Notes: generated from the letters alone by a model not told the origin. 64,000 nt of DNA from Lentzea sp. NEAU-D7 (GCF_026242055.1 NZ_JAPJDL010000004.1:284701-348700), one strand, 5' to 3'. Shown: positions 1 to 8,802, counted from the first letter of the stretch. Translations and numbers: made by a program.

Positions 1-59
1 GATGGTGATCGGGGCAATTATGCCCGTGGACGGGGAGCGGGCGCGTAGCGTTGTGTGCC

Positions 60-461
60 GTGAACGATCGTTCGGACGTGCCGGGCCGGGTGCTGGACGA
101 GGTGCGGGCCATCTGCGCTGCGCTGCCGGAGGCCACCGAGCAAGCGGCGTGGGTGGGCGTGCGGTGGAGCGTCCGCAACCGCAGCTTCGTGCACGTCTTC
201 ATGGCGCATCCCGGTGAGACCGGGGCGTACAGCCGGGCCGTCGAACTCACCGAACCAACAGTGATCATGACGTTCCGCGCCCAGCCCGAGGAGTTCGACG
301 CCTTGGCCGGAGCCGGGGAGCCGTTCTTCCGGGCGGCGTGGGGCAAGGACGTGGTCGGGCTGAAGGTGCTGCCGGACGTGGATTGGGACGAGGTGCGGGA
401 GTTGCTGACTGAGAGCTACCGCGTGCTGGCGCCGGCGAAGCTCGTGAAGCTGCTCGGTTGA
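60..461 (+). CDS. MmcQ/YjbR family protein
   Basis: A protein of about 133 residues that matches the compact MmcQ/YjbR fold. It opens with a helix containing DEVRAICAALPEA, followed by strands around GVRWSVRNRSFVHVF and a typical C-terminal part with WDEVRELLTESYRVLAPAK. Family members are small cytoplasmic proteins with a double-wing DNA-binding-like fold and no firmly known substrate. I chose the GTG at 60, which places the start just before the conserved first helix; a TTG at 51 would add three residues. It stands alone, with gene debris downstream. Confidence 0.8.
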   Translation: MNDRSDVPGRVLDEVRAICAALPEATEQAAWVGVRWSVRNRSFVHVFMAHPGETGAYSRAVELTEPTVIMTFRAQPEEFDALAGAGEPFFRAAWGKDVVGLKVLPDVDWDEVRELLTESYRVLAPAKLVKLLG

Positions 462-465
462 GCGG

Positions 466-695
466 TCAGGGCTCGCGGGTGCTGGGGACTGCGGACCACG
501 TCCGCTCGTGGCGATTGGCGGTGATCTCGGCGAATGCCTGGTTCACGGCGGCGGCGGACGGTTGCTTGCGCGGGTGGTTCCTGGTCGGCAGGGCGGACAT
601 CGCGGAGGCGAGCGACTTGAACGCCACGTATTCCTTGGGCCTGTCGGACGTCCAGGGAATGGTCAGAGGTCCGTTCGTCGTCGCGAGTACTCGGC
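466..695 (-). pseudogene. 3' fragment of unidentified gene
   Basis: A minus-strand frame reads with good actinobacterial codon bias through DRPKEYVAFKSLASAMSAL and NQAFAEITANRHERTWSAVP and ends at a stop at 466-468. It has no start codon or recognisable N-terminus and runs into the transposase scrap at about 690. I read it as the surviving C-terminus of a truncated gene. The family is not recognised; the function was probably lost by insertion. Confidence 0.4.
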
Positions 696-731
696 GGCTT
701 GATCAACGAGTACGAACCCGCGGTGGCCTAA
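685..731 (+). mobile_element. Transposase 3' end remnant
   Basis: The last dozen codons before the TAA at 729-731 read LGGLINEYEPAVA. This resembles the C-terminus LGGLIHEYHxAA common in integrase-core (IS3/IS481-type) transposases of actinobacteria. No upstream transposase body and no terminal inverted repeats are visible, so this is a scar of an old insertion. It sits exactly between two truncated minus-strand gene fragments, which fits an insertion-deletion event. Confidence 0.45.
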
Positions 732-990
732 GGCAGGTCAGACCCGCTGAGCCTAGTTTTGCACCACACAGGCTCACGAATCGCCGCCGCGATGAACGAC
801 CGCAGCTCGGCCGGCTGCGGCGCTTGTCGCGAGTTGGCGTGATGCTGCTGCCACCTGTATTCGATGTCTTCGCCACGTTCGTGGAATTCGGAGTACGGAC
901 CGAACTCGACGAATGGCCACGCGGCATTCAATCGCGGGTCGAACGCACCGCTCAACCAGTATGGGCCGCGCTGGGCACATTTCCGCCGCG
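728..990 (-). pseudogene. 3' fragment of unidentified gene
   Basis: This minus-strand frame has a coherent protein-like stretch, including KCAQRGPYWLSGAFDPRLN, WPFVEFGPYSEFHERGEDI and EYRWQQHHANSRQ, ending at a stop at 728-730. The frame stays open upstream but becomes arginine-rich shadow of the LuxR fragment, so the genuine part probably spans only about 85 codons. The family is not recognised. It abuts the transposase scrap on one side and a LuxR-type fragment on the other. Confidence 0.35.
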
Positions 991-1041
991 CCGGCGCAAG
1001 TGTGGCCAGCCTAAGATGATTCACACCGTGCCGGAGGTGGG

Positions 1042-1323
1042 CTATCGCATCGATCCTTGAACCGCGAGCAATCCGAGAGCCTGCGCCTTCAGCACCGCAG
1101 AGACCTTGTCCGTCGTGCGCAGCTTCGCGTAGATGTGCTCGAGGTGCTTCTGCACGGTCCGCGGCGAGATCAACAGCCGGTGGCCGACCGCACCAGCCGT
1201 CAACCCATCGGCGATCAGTCCAAGCACCGTCAGCTCGCGGGCGGTGAGACCGCCGTCGTTCTCCGATGGCGCACGCGGCGTATACCGCTCCAACGCCGCG
1301 CTGGAGTCGGGCCTGGCGCTCAC
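1042..1323 (-). pseudogene. LuxR-type HTH C-terminal fragment
   Basis: A 93-codon frame carries a complete LuxR/FixJ-type helix-turn-helix: LTARELTVLGLIADGLTAG, then ISPRTVQKHLEHIYAKLRTT and DKVSAVLKAQALGLL. Full LuxR regulators have a receiver, GAF or ATPase domain in front. Here the reading frame is blocked just upstream and only about 25 unrelated residues precede the HTH. It is therefore either a stand-alone HTH protein or, more likely given the surrounding debris, a regulator that lost its sensor half. Confidence 0.55.
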
Positions 1324-1747
1324 TCTGTGGGTCGTCGCGTTCGGTGTGGCCTTCCGCTGGTGGCCCGGATCGCTTCATTCCGCGTGTCCAGCCTGCTGGC
1401 GCTCGGCTAGTTCCTCGTGACAGCGCAACTCCTTTTGTTCGGCCGCAACTACATCGCCTGGGTGGTCCTGCTGGGTCCTGGGCGCGGGCCTCACCCACAC
1501 AGCGCCGGACGAGTGGGCCACCGACATCAACGCGTTGCTCAACACCTCTGCGGAGGTGGCGGCGGCGCTCGGCATCTCGGTTTTCGGTGACCTCCTACCC
1601 CCGTCGTGGCGGTTCAGGGTGGTCCTGGGGAGCGGTTTCCGGGGCTTGCGGTGGTCGCGGTGGCGTTGACGGTCACGTCGTTCGTCGCTGCCATCGCGCA
1701 ACGCCATGACCGAGGTCTGCAACGAGTTCTGGTGACGCCAGGGGGTG
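1324..1747. other. Gene debris without intact ORF
   Basis: No intact gene. Short hydrophobic stretches appear in shifting plus-strand frames, for example LWVVAFGVAFRWWPGS near 1327 and FLVTAQLLLFGRNYIAWVV near 1411. They look like remnants of an integral membrane protein broken by several frameshifts. Confidence 0.3.
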
Positions 1748-4201
1748 TCAGCCGGGGTGCGGGGCGGACGGAATTGCGGGGGCGGGAGGCGGCAGGACCG
1801 CGGCAGGGGAGGGCGGCTTCGGTGGAGAAGTCGTCGTGGGAGGCAGGACGGGGCCGCTGCTGACGGAGAGCGTCACCGGTGCGCCTCGCAGGGAGAAGCC
1901 CCGCAGTGACTGAGCGACCACGGCGCCTCGGGGCTTCGGTGAGCTGATGGATACGGTCCTCACCTGGTAACCCGCGTCGCGCAGCATCGCCGACGCCTTG
2001 CTGATCTCCGAGCCGACGACGTCCGGCACCGTCAGTCCGGGATCGCCGCGGAGGTAGCGTTCCTCCACCTGCGGCAGGGGCTTCTCCGGCAGGTCGGCGT
2101 GCACCTTCACCATCGTGTCGAACCAGGTGGCCGCCGGCACGGTGCCGCCGTAGATGTTGCCCTCGGAGCACAGTCGCGGCGGTCCGCCGCCAATGCAGAT
2201 GCCTTTCGGTGAGGTGCTGTCGTTGAACACCTGGACGGCGGCGGCGTAGTCGGGGGTGGCTCCCAGGTACGCCGCGGACTTGTACTCCTCGGTGGTCCCG
2301 GTCTTGCCCATCATCGGGCGCTTCCACCCTGCTTTGCGCGCTGCCTGTGCCGAGCTGCCGATGCCTTTGCTGTCGTCGCCCAGGCCGACGGCGAGTGCGT
2401 CGGCCAGCGGTTCCGGGACCGCCTGCTCGCACGGAGGTCGTTTCAGCTCAACGGGTTTGCCGTCCCGATCGAGCACCCGCCGGATCGGGGTGGGTTTGCA
2501 CCAGGTGCCGCCGCTCATGATCGTGGCAGCGACGTTCGCGAGTTCGAGGGTGCTCGACGGTGCGGGGCCCAGGGTGAAGGAGGCGTTGGCGTTGGCGGCG
2601 TAGTACTGCTTTTGAGAAACCCGCAGGTCCTTGGGGCCCTTCGTGGTGGGCGGTACTCCGGCGATGTTCGTGGCCATCGTCTTGCGCATGCCGAGCCGGG
2701 ACGCCATGTCCACCACGGCATCCATACCGGTCTTCTCCTCCAGCATGACGAACGCCGTGTTGGGTGACGTCGCGAGCGCTTGCCGCAGTGGCATTTGTGG
2801 CGGGTAGCGGTCGTTGTGGTTGGACAGGCAGTACCAGTAGGTGTTCGGTTCACCCGTGGCGGGACAGGAGGCGGCTCCGCCCTTGAAGACCTTCGAGGTG
2901 TAGGAGTTGGGGGAGGGGATCACCGTGTCGATGCCGATTCCCTTCTGCAGGGCGGCGGCCGCGGTGAAGATCTTGTACACCGAGCCGGTGCCGAACTTGT
3001 TCTCCACTCCGCTGGGCAGGTCGAACTGCGTCTGGAACTCCTCCTTCTTGAGGCCGTAGTCGCGGTTGGCCACCAGCGCCACGACCTCGTGGGCGTCCTT
3101 TCCCGGACGGACGACGGCCATCGTGTTCGCCACGCCCGGCGTGTTCTTGGGCGCCTGGGCCTCGACCGCCTGCTTCGCGTGCTCGGTGATCTTCGGGTCC
3201 AGTGTGGTCTCCACCCGGTAGCCGCCGATCTTCAGCTCCTCCAGGCTGAAACCGGCCTCGGTCAGGTACTCCACCAGGAACGAGCAGAAGAACCCGTACG
3301 ACGGTCCCGCCCCGACACAACCTGTCCGCAGCGGGCGAACCGGCTCGTGCAGGCCGAGCGGAGCGGCCTTGTGGCGATCCGCCACGTCCCTGCTCAACTT
3401 CTCGCCGGCGACCATCGCGTCGATCACGAGGTTCCTGCGCTGCAACGCCTTGTCCGGCCGTGCCTCCGGATCCAGCGCGGTCGGGCTGTTCACCATCCCC
3501 GCGAGCATTGCGGCCTGAGGGACGGTCAGCTTGTCCGGTGTCGTGCCGAAGTAGGCCTGCGAGGCGGCGGCGACACCGAAGATCGTCGAACCGAACGGCA
3601 CGAGATCGAGATAGCGCCCGAGGATCTCGTCCTTGCTCAGCGCCGTCTCGATGCCCACCGCGATGCGCGCCTCCCGCAGCTTGCGAGTGAGGCTTTGCTC
3701 CTGAGCGGCGTGTTGCGCGTCCCTGTCAGTACGCGCCAGCACGTGTACCAGGTAGTTCTTGACGTACTGCTGGGTCAGCGTGGACGCTCCCTGTTCCACC
3801 GAGCCGCTCGCGTTGTTGCGAGCCGCGGCGCGCAACGTGGCCAGACCGTCGACGCCGTGGTGGTCGTAGAAGCGATGATCCTCGATCGCGAGCAACGCGT
3901 CCTTCATGGGCTGGGAGATCTTGTCCGGCGGAGTCCGCACCCGGTACTGGTCGTACAGGTACGCGATCGGTGTCCCATGCTTGTCCGTCACCGTCGTCAT
4001 CAACGGCGGCTCCGTGGCCAGTATCATCGCCAGAGTGGAATCCACCTGATCGCTGAGCTTGTTGGACAACGCCCCCATCGTCGCCGTGGCCGGAAAGAGC
4101 AGCCCGGCGAGCAGCACACCGGCGAGCAGGCAAAGCCCGGCCAGTTTGCCGACACAGGGCACGATCCGCTTGCGATCCACAGATGGACTCCCCTCGGTCA
4201 A
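1748..4201 (-). CDS. Class A penicillin-binding protein with PASTA
   Basis: A bifunctional peptidoglycan synthase of 817 residues, anchored by one N-terminal membrane segment (about 17-42) with the enzyme outside. The glycosyltransferase (family 51) domain shows the catalytic glutamate in AIEDHRFYDHHGVD (E107) and QGASTLTQQYVKN. The transpeptidase domain has SVYK (S407-K410), SPN (479-481) and KTG (633-635), the three penicillin-binding motifs in order. One PASTA domain follows at about 690-755 (LTVPDVVGSEISKASAMLR) and then a proline-rich tail. The layout is that of actinobacterial PonA/PBP1-type enzymes polymerising and cross-linking the wall. All key residues are present. It is monocistronic, with a long intergenic region upstream. 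Confidence 0.93.
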   Translation of the reverse strand: MTEGSPSVDRKRIVPCVGKLAGLCLLAGVLLAGLLFPATATMGALSNKLSDQVDSTLAMILATEPPLMTTVTDKHGTPIAYLYDQYRVRTPPDKISQPMKDALLAIEDHRFYDHHGVDGLATLRAAARNNASGSVEQGASTLTQQYVKNYLVHVLARTDRDAQHAAQEQSLTRKLREARIAVGIETALSKDEILGRYLDLVPFGSTIFGVAAASQAYFGTTPDKLTVPQAAMLAGMVNSPTALDPEARPDKALQRRNLVIDAMVAGEKLSRDVADRHKAAPLGLHEPVRPLRTGCVGAGPSYGFFCSFLVEYLTEAGFSLEELKIGGYRVETTLDPKITEHAKQAVEAQAPKNTPGVANTMAVVRPGKDAHEVVALVANRDYGLKKEEFQTQFDLPSGVENKFGTGSVYKIFTAAAALQKGIGIDTVIPSPNSYTSKVFKGGAASCPATGEPNTYWYCLSNHNDRYPPQMPLRQALATSPNTAFVMLEEKTGMDAVVDMASRLGMRKTMATNIAGVPPTTKGPKDLRVSQKQYYAANANASFTLGPAPSSTLELANVAATIMSGGTWCKPTPIRRVLDRDGKPVELKRPPCEQAVPEPLADALAVGLGDDSKGIGSSAQAARKAGWKRPMMGKTGTTEEYKSAAYLGATPDYAAAVQVFNDSTSPKGICIGGGPPRLCSEGNIYGGTVPAATWFDTMVKVHADLPEKPLPQVEERYLRGDPGLTVPDVVGSEISKASAMLRDAGYQVRTVSISSPKPRGAVVAQSLRGFSLRGAPVTLSVSSGPVLPPTTTSPPKPPSPAAVLPPPAPAIPSAPHPG

Positions 4202-4883
4202 TGCGGCTTCCGCCGGTTACCCGCCGAATCTGCTTTCAGGCGACCTCATCGAATGAAACCGACGCCGGGGATTCGTTACCCAGGGTGCTGAGTGGGGACC
4301 TTCTCACTCTCTCGTGTTACCAGATTCGAGTCTGAATTCTCCGCGGGCTGACTGTCGAAAACTGGTGCGAGGAAAACCGCCGCGTGCACAACGGTGCTCG
4401 GGCGTGCCGGGAGCAGTCGGCGCGCCTGCGTGTTCTTGTGCTGGTCGGCCACCGCGCGCCCACGTTCGGCTCCTCGCTGCATGAACTCCGCGCACAACGC
4501 CATCTCTGCCAACCTGGTCTAGTCGCACAGATCGTCCGCATCGGACGTGGGTCTCAGCCCTGTGTGCGGCCTGTGGCTGAGTCCTCCGGCACGGCGCGAC
4601 GGGCGTGAGGTCGTCTCGGGCGAAGCATGCGTGCGGACACATTCACCCGATGGCGGGGTGCGAACGAGATGCCTGCTTCTTTGGCCTGGTCATCCGGCGA
4701 AACAAAACTAAATGGCGAAAAGAAGGCGCCACTCGAAGGTGTGATCTGAAGTGGGATCGTCACGCCAGAGCGCGATTGACGATTTGGTGACTCATGACCG
4801 TTTGGATACGGTCTTGCCGGACTTGAGGAACGTGTGCAACGCCGACACGTTCCTTTCTGAACGATTCAACAGAGGAGATTTTC
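4202..4883. promoter_or_regulatory. Divergent intergenic region
   Basis: About 680 bases between the penicillin-binding protein gene and the first rodlin-like gene, so it must carry promoters for both. I find no coding frame with convincing codon bias. It contains a relatively A-rich patch near 4695-4725. A ribosome-binding site AGAGGAG lies at 4870-4876, just before the GTG start at 4884. Confidence 0.5.
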
Positions 4884-5120
4884 GTGCTGAAGAAGGCAGG
4901 CGCGGCCGTCGCTATCGCGGGCGCTTTTCTCGGTTTCGGTTCCACCGCGATGGCTGACGCCCCCGAGCTGGACATGTCGCACCAGGTCGGCGGTGTCAAC
5001 CTGGACGACTCCGAGGTGCTCAGCGACCTGAACGCCTGCTTCATCGACGTCAACGTCATCGCGGTGCCGGTGCTGTCGGACAACGACAGCGGCCTGTGCG
5101 CCAACCCCGACGACAAGTGA
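4884..5120 (+). CDS. Rodlin-like small secreted protein
   Basis: A 78-residue precursor with a clear signal peptide (MLKKAGAAVAIAGAFLGFG, cleavage near AMADA, about residue 25). The mature part of about 53 residues is acidic and holds two cysteines about 20 apart, flanking DVNVIAVPVLSDN. Streptomyces rodlins also start MLKK/MIKK and carry a Cys-DVNV-hydrophobic-Cys block, so I infer a distant rodlin-like surface protein; this is a resemblance, not a proven family match. The GTG start is supported by AGAGGAG. The gene at 5250 is a paralogue. A strong hairpin follows. Confidence 0.75.
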   Translation: MLKKAGAAVAIAGAFLGFGSTAMADAPELDMSHQVGGVNLDDSEVLSDLNACFIDVNVIAVPVLSDNDSGLCANPDDK

Positions 5121-5162
5121 CGTGAGGCGGCGCGCGTTGCGACGGCGCCGTCCGCAGACCGG

Positions 5163-5198
5163 GGAACGGAGTCTGGCAGGGGTGCCTGGCTCCGTTCC
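5163..5198 (+). terminator. Hairpin terminator
   Basis: GGAACGGAG pairs with CTCCGTTCC, with an additional inner GGCA/TGCC pairing, immediately downstream of the first rodlin-like gene and before the second. No long T-tract follows, which is usual for actinobacterial hairpin terminators. Confidence 0.6.
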
Positions 5199-5249
5199 TC
5201 CTTCGTAGCACGCACGGACCGGCCGAAGGGTTCGCAAGGAGAAATCATC

Positions 5250-5651
5250 ATGCTGAAGAAGGCTTTTGCCGCGGCTGCTGTGGGCGCGGGTTTTCTGATG
5301 ATGGGCACGCCCGCGTTCGCGGCGCAGGGCGGCGCGATGGACGACGTGACCGACCTCGCCTCGAAGTATGACCACGACCACCAGGTGAGTCTGGTCAACA
5401 TGGAGAACGCCGAACTGCTCAGTGACACCAACGTCTGCCACGTCGACGTGAACGTCATCGCGGTGCCAGCCTTCTCCGACAACGACGGCGAACGCTGCGT
5501 GGGCCTCGACATCGACGGTGAGCACTCCCACGGGGAACCACTCGGAACACTGACCCGCGCCACAGCACGTCACGCCGTCGGCGCACTGACTCCTGATCAT
5601 CAAGAGCTGTGGCGGATCGCCACCAACGCGATGTCGTCCGTCGCTGGTTGA
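5250..5651 (+). CDS. Rodlin-like small secreted protein, paralogue
   Basis: 133 residues, with a signal peptide MLKKAFAAAAVGAGFLMMG cleaved near PAFAA. The mature part repeats the pattern of the gene at 4884: HQVSLVNMENAELLSDTN, then Cys, DVNVIAVPAFSDN and Cys. After the second cysteine it continues about 50 residues with no counterpart in the paralogue and overlaps the convergent phosphatase gene by 52 bases. The tail may be a stop-codon loss or a base-call shift. RBS AAGGAGA precedes the ATG. The pair looks like a duplication, probably cell-surface or aerial-growth related by analogy with rodlins. Confidence 0.72.
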   Translation: MLKKAFAAAAVGAGFLMMGTPAFAAQGGAMDDVTDLASKYDHDHQVSLVNMENAELLSDTNVCHVDVNVIAVPAFSDNDGERCVGLDIDGEHSHGEPLGTLTRATARHAVGALTPDHQELWRIATNAMSSVAG

Positions 5652-6808
5652 TCGCCGACCATGGTGGCCATGACCTCGATGCACGCCGCCTCCGGGCCCA
5701 TCGGCAGGACGGCCCGCCGTAGCCGCTCCAGACCAGCGTCGAGGTCCTGCCCCCGGCGTTCCACCAGACCGTCGGTGTACAGGACGATCAGAGAGCCTGG
5801 CGGCACGTCGACGTCAGTGCATCGGCGGCCCGTGCTGCCGAGGTTGAACCCGATGGGCGGGCCGACGTGGACGGCGATGAAACCGGACTCGTCTCCTGGA
5901 GCCGCGAGCACTGGGGGCAGGTGTCCGGCCACGGCGAGGCGCATGCGGTGGGTCGCCGTATCGATGACGGCGTAGGCGACGGTGGCCATGGTGCCGGTCT
6001 CGAAGTAACTGGCCTTCCGATCGAGTTTGCTCAGCACCGCCGCTGGATCGGAGTAGTCCAGCGCGTAGGCGCGCGACGCGCTTCTCAGCCGCCCCATGAC
6101 GACGGCGGCCTTCAGACCGTTACCGGCGACGTCGCCGATCACCACGCCGATGCGCTCACCGGGCAGTTCGAACACGTCGTACCAGTCGCCGCCGACGCCG
6201 CTGTCCGCACCGGCGACGTAGCGGGCCGCGAATTCCCAGCCCTCGGTGCTCGGCAGTCGGCCCGGCAGCAGGCTCTCCTGCAGCAACGCGGCCGCGGCAC
6301 GTTCAGCACGCGTGCGGTCCACGTAGACCGCTACCGCGAGACGATCGGCGATCAGTTGCAGCGCCTCGATCTCCTCGTCGGTGAACCGGCGTGCCGCGGC
6401 ACTGCCGACGTGGAGGACCCCGATCAGGTCGCCCTCTCCTATCATCGGCACGCCCAGCAGCACTCGTAGGCCGTGCTCCCACAGCAGCGGGTTGACCACA
6501 GTGGACTCGTCGACGCGCTCGAGCTGCAACGGTTCCCGCGACCGGGCCACGCGGCCGGCGAAACCCTTGCCGACCGGCACGCGCACTCCCTGGAAGACCT
6601 CCTCTTCCAGGCCCGAGGCAGCCCTCGCCACCAGCTGCGTGCCGCTGCGATCCATCAGCAGGACTGTCACGGTGTCGACCGTGAGCAGCTCACGAGTTCG
6701 TTCCAGCAACACTTCCAGGAGCTTGTCCAGATCAAGCTCCCTGAGCGACGCGTCCGTGACGGCGTTGAGGGCCTGCAGACGGATCACCGAGCCCTCGGCC
6801 TCAGCCAT
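5600..6808 (-). CDS. GAF-SpoIIE (RsbU-type) PP2C phosphatase
   Basis: A cytoplasmic serine phosphatase of about 402 residues. The N-terminal half is a GAF sensor domain (roughly 20-165, with VPVGKGFAGRVARSREPL and LGVPMIGEGDLIGVLHVG). The C-terminal half is a SpoIIE/RsbU PP2C domain (about 185-395) with metal-binding aspartates in SGVGGDWYDVF and VVIGDVAGNG and the terminal TDDIALVAIR. Such proteins dephosphorylate anti-anti-sigma factors in partner-switching stress cascades. No anti-sigma or STAS gene lies beside it. I chose the ATG at 6808, which follows AGGGAGG at ideal spacing, over the in-frame codon at 6829. Confidence 0.92.
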   Translation of the reverse strand: MAEAEGSVIRLQALNAVTDASLRELDLDKLLEVLLERTRELLTVDTVTVLLMDRSGTQLVARAASGLEEEVFQGVRVPVGKGFAGRVARSREPLQLERVDESTVVNPLLWEHGLRVLLGVPMIGEGDLIGVLHVGSAAARRFTDEEIEALQLIADRLAVAVYVDRTRAERAAAALLQESLLPGRLPSTEGWEFAARYVAGADSGVGGDWYDVFELPGERIGVVIGDVAGNGLKAAVVMGRLRSASRAYALDYSDPAAVLSKLDRKASYFETGTMATVAYAVIDTATHRMRLAVAGHLPPVLAAPGDESGFIAVHVGPPIGFNLGSTGRRCTDVDVPPGSLIVLYTDGLVERRGQDLDAGLERLRRAVLPMGPEAACIEVMATMVGDQPATDDIALVAIRHSS

Positions 6809-7638
6809 TCCGCCTCCCTTGACGTTCATCGGTCCATGACACTACGTCGTGCGTCCACCATGTCCCACGACCCTCCGTCTCGGTGATCGTCCGATCTCGA
6901 GATGGCCGTGGACTGGCTGTGGTCCCTGCGGTGGATGCCACCCACTCGCGACATCAGCACTCCGTGAAGCGAACGGTGACGAACAACCGAAGCGCCTGGC
7001 ATGTCGGCTCAGGCGGTTGTCGCTTTCCAGAAAGCCGTCATCCCCGTGTTGGCAGACGGCGATGAGGGGTGTTGGTGCCCGTCATCCGCAGTAGGCGGGT
7101 GAGGTGGCCAAGGCGGGGTGACACCGCCTCGCTGAGAGCGGCGGTCCGCCTGCTGAAAGAACTCGGGTGCAACGACGTCATCATCGCTGCACCGCTTGTG
7201 TCTCTCATAGGCGCTCTTTCTTTTGGTTCTGTACTGCTTTCTGCGGTTCTTTCCTTCTGTGGGTTCCTTGCCGAGGACGGGATTTTCGCTACTGGCAGTT
7301 TCGAGTCGTGGCCGTGAGTCGCGAAATCTGGAGAAACAGTTCGCTGCGATTCCATCGCGATCTTCGAATATTTGTAACGTTTGAATACGTGAATCGCTGA
7401 CGTGTAACAAGGCAGAGCGTTTGTCCGACGTTCACGGCAGCGAGGCATGTAGTTCACCTGCTCGAACGAGGCAGAGATGCCGAGTCTTGGTTGGAGCTCC
7501 GGCGCCGTTGGGTGTGAACCTGCGAGACATCGCCGCATGTCTGGTTTGGTGCCCTCATTGCTTGCTGGGTGCGAATTTAATGTATTTCGACGGGCAATAT
7601 CATGATCCGTCTTAAATTGTGCACAGGAAGAGTAGATC
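6809..7638. other. Long intergenic region, lower GC
   Basis: About 830 bases with no convincing gene. GC is visibly lower from about 7150 to 7650 than in flanking coding DNA, with pyrimidine-rich runs near 7205-7265. A plus-strand open frame from 7069 to 7317 has a hydrophobic stretch but poor codon bias and no RBS, so I do not call it. Promoters for the phosphatase gene and for the small operon at 7639 should lie here. Confidence 0.4.
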
Positions 7639-7713
7639 ATGAAGGGTAAATTGAGTCCGTGCAGTATCGGACCACTCCCTGGAAGGCGGAAGCCTGCGGG
7701 AATCGGGCTGTGA
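7639..7713 (+). CDS. Short upstream ORF, 24 codons
   Basis: ATG at 7639 preceded by GGAAGAG; it encodes 24 residues beginning MKGKLSPCSIGPLPG. Its TGA (7711-7713) overlaps the GTG start of the next gene as GTGA, the standard translational-coupling arrangement. It could be a leader peptide, or the true N-terminus of the next gene separated by a frameshift. No family recognised. Confidence 0.3.
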   Translation: MKGKLSPCSIGPLPGRRKPAGIGL

Positions 7714-8081
7714 AGAGTTCTGTTCGCCGCAGCAGCGTCCGACGTGGCGCGATCATCGCGCTGGTTGCTGCCGCCGGGTTGGGACCCGCGGGATTCGTGA
7801 TGGGCGTGGCGTCCGCCGGGCTGAGTCCGGTCTTGGCGGTGACCGTGTCGATCGAGGGCGCCATCGGCACATGGACAGCCGCACTCACTCAGCCCAGCGC
7901 CGCAGCACCGACGACCGGTACCACCGCGCCGGTCCCGGCAGCACCACCCGATTCGGCTCCGGATCAGCCGATCGTCTCCACCACGCCGTCCACGCTCGAC
8001 ACGACACCGTCCACATCGGCCGGTACCACGCCTGCTGACGCGCCATCCGGTTCCAGCGAGCCGGAACCCACGACTCCCTGA
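7710..8081 (+). CDS. Membrane-anchored Pro/Thr/Ser-rich small protein
   Basis: About 123 residues from the GTG at 7710. A basic N-terminus (KSSVRRSSVRRG) precedes a hydrophobic segment ALVAAAGLGPAGFVMGVAS and a second weak one, then a low-complexity tail of about 70 residues rich in Pro, Thr, Ser and Ala, typical of wall-spanning linkers. Likely exported or membrane-tethered; no enzymatic domain. The neighbours downstream are also small exported proteins. An alternative upstream start in the same frame exists at 7659 but lacks an RBS. Confidence 0.5.
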   Translation: MKSSVRRSSVRRGAIIALVAAAGLGPAGFVMGVASAGLSPVLAVTVSIEGAIGTWTAALTQPSAAAPTTGTTAPVPAAPPDSAPDQPIVSTTPSTLDTTPSTSAGTTPADAPSGSSEPEPTTP

Positions 8082-8194
8082 CCGCCGAGGGTGTCCGCAC
8101 GCCATCACGCCACCAGGTTCACGACCGGCGCAGCTTTACGCCACCCGACGGCCTTCCGGCCACCAGGTTTCTGTCCCACATGAGGAGACTCGCC

Positions 8195-8689
8195 ATGCAT
8201 GTCAGCAAGAAAGCCAAGTCCGTTTTCGTCATCGCCTCCGTCGCAACGATCCTCGGCGTCAGCGGCCTGGCAGTTGCCTCCTTCGTCCAGGAGAGCACCG
8301 CCGAGGGCGTGTCAGGCTCGGCTGAGGCGATGGTTCCCGCCACCGTGACCGGCGCGCAGACCGGCACGTTGCTGCCCGGCGAAAAGGCCTACGTCACCCT
8401 GACCCTGTCCAACCCGAACGCCAACGTGAAGATCAAGCTGATGAGCGTGACCCCGGGCGAGGTCGTGATCGACAGCGTCACCAACCCCGTCGACTCGGCC
8501 TACTGCCACGGCCAGATCGAACTGTCGGCCGCCGGCGCGGACCCCCTGCTGCCGACACTGGCCGTGAGCGAGGCCAACTTCCCGTACAAGCTCACCGACG
8601 CCGTGAAGCTCAAGGACGACACCGACATCCGCTGCCAGGCCATGACCTACCACACCACCTGGACCGCCCAGTTCCAGGCCGTCCGCTAG
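8195..8689 (+). CDS. Small secreted beta-rich protein
   Basis: 164 residues from the ATG at 8195, chosen because AGGAG sits 7-8 bases upstream. A signal/anchor segment VFVIASVATILGVSGLAVA is followed by a mature part with QTGTLLPGEKAYVTLTLSN, VVIDSV, a Cys in SAYCHGQIEL and a second Cys in DIRCQAMTYHTTW. The periodic strands and two cysteines suggest a beta-sandwich with one disulfide. Function unknown. The gene at 8803 is a tandem paralogue sharing nearly all these motifs. Confidence 0.8.
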   Translation: MHVSKKAKSVFVIASVATILGVSGLAVASFVQESTAEGVSGSAEAMVPATVTGAQTGTLLPGEKAYVTLTLSNPNANVKIKLMSVTPGEVVIDSVTNPVDSAYCHGQIELSAAGADPLLPTLAVSEANFPYKLTDAVKLKDDTDIRCQAMTYHTTWTAQFQAVR

Positions 8690-8734
8690 GTCCGGGAACA
8701 CCCCGCTGATCGCCGCCAAGCAGGGGCCATCGAC

Positions 8735-8767
8735 GACAACCACGAGGCTGCCGGCCCCGTGGTTGTC
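8735..8767 (+). terminator. Hairpin between tandem paralogues
   Basis: GACAACCACG pairs perfectly with CGTGGTTGTC around a 13-base GC-rich loop, 45 bases after the stop of the first paralogue and 36 bases before the second. It probably ends the first transcript or protects its 3' end. Confidence 0.55.
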
Positions 8768-8802
8768 GCACTACCCCCACTAGTCGCAGAAGGGAGAAAA
8801 CG

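Noticed and set aside
458..1060. A 200-codon plus-strand frame
   Set aside because: Runs across two minus-strand gene fragments and a transposase tail; no coherent protein.
2780..4291. A 503-codon plus-strand open frame
   Set aside because: Antisense shadow of the penicillin-binding protein, which has all motifs; this frame is Arg/His/Val-rich with no domain.
7038..8108. A 356-codon minus-strand frame
   Set aside because: Crosses an AT-richer intergenic region and the antisense of a Pro/Thr-rich gene; no coherent domain or RBS.
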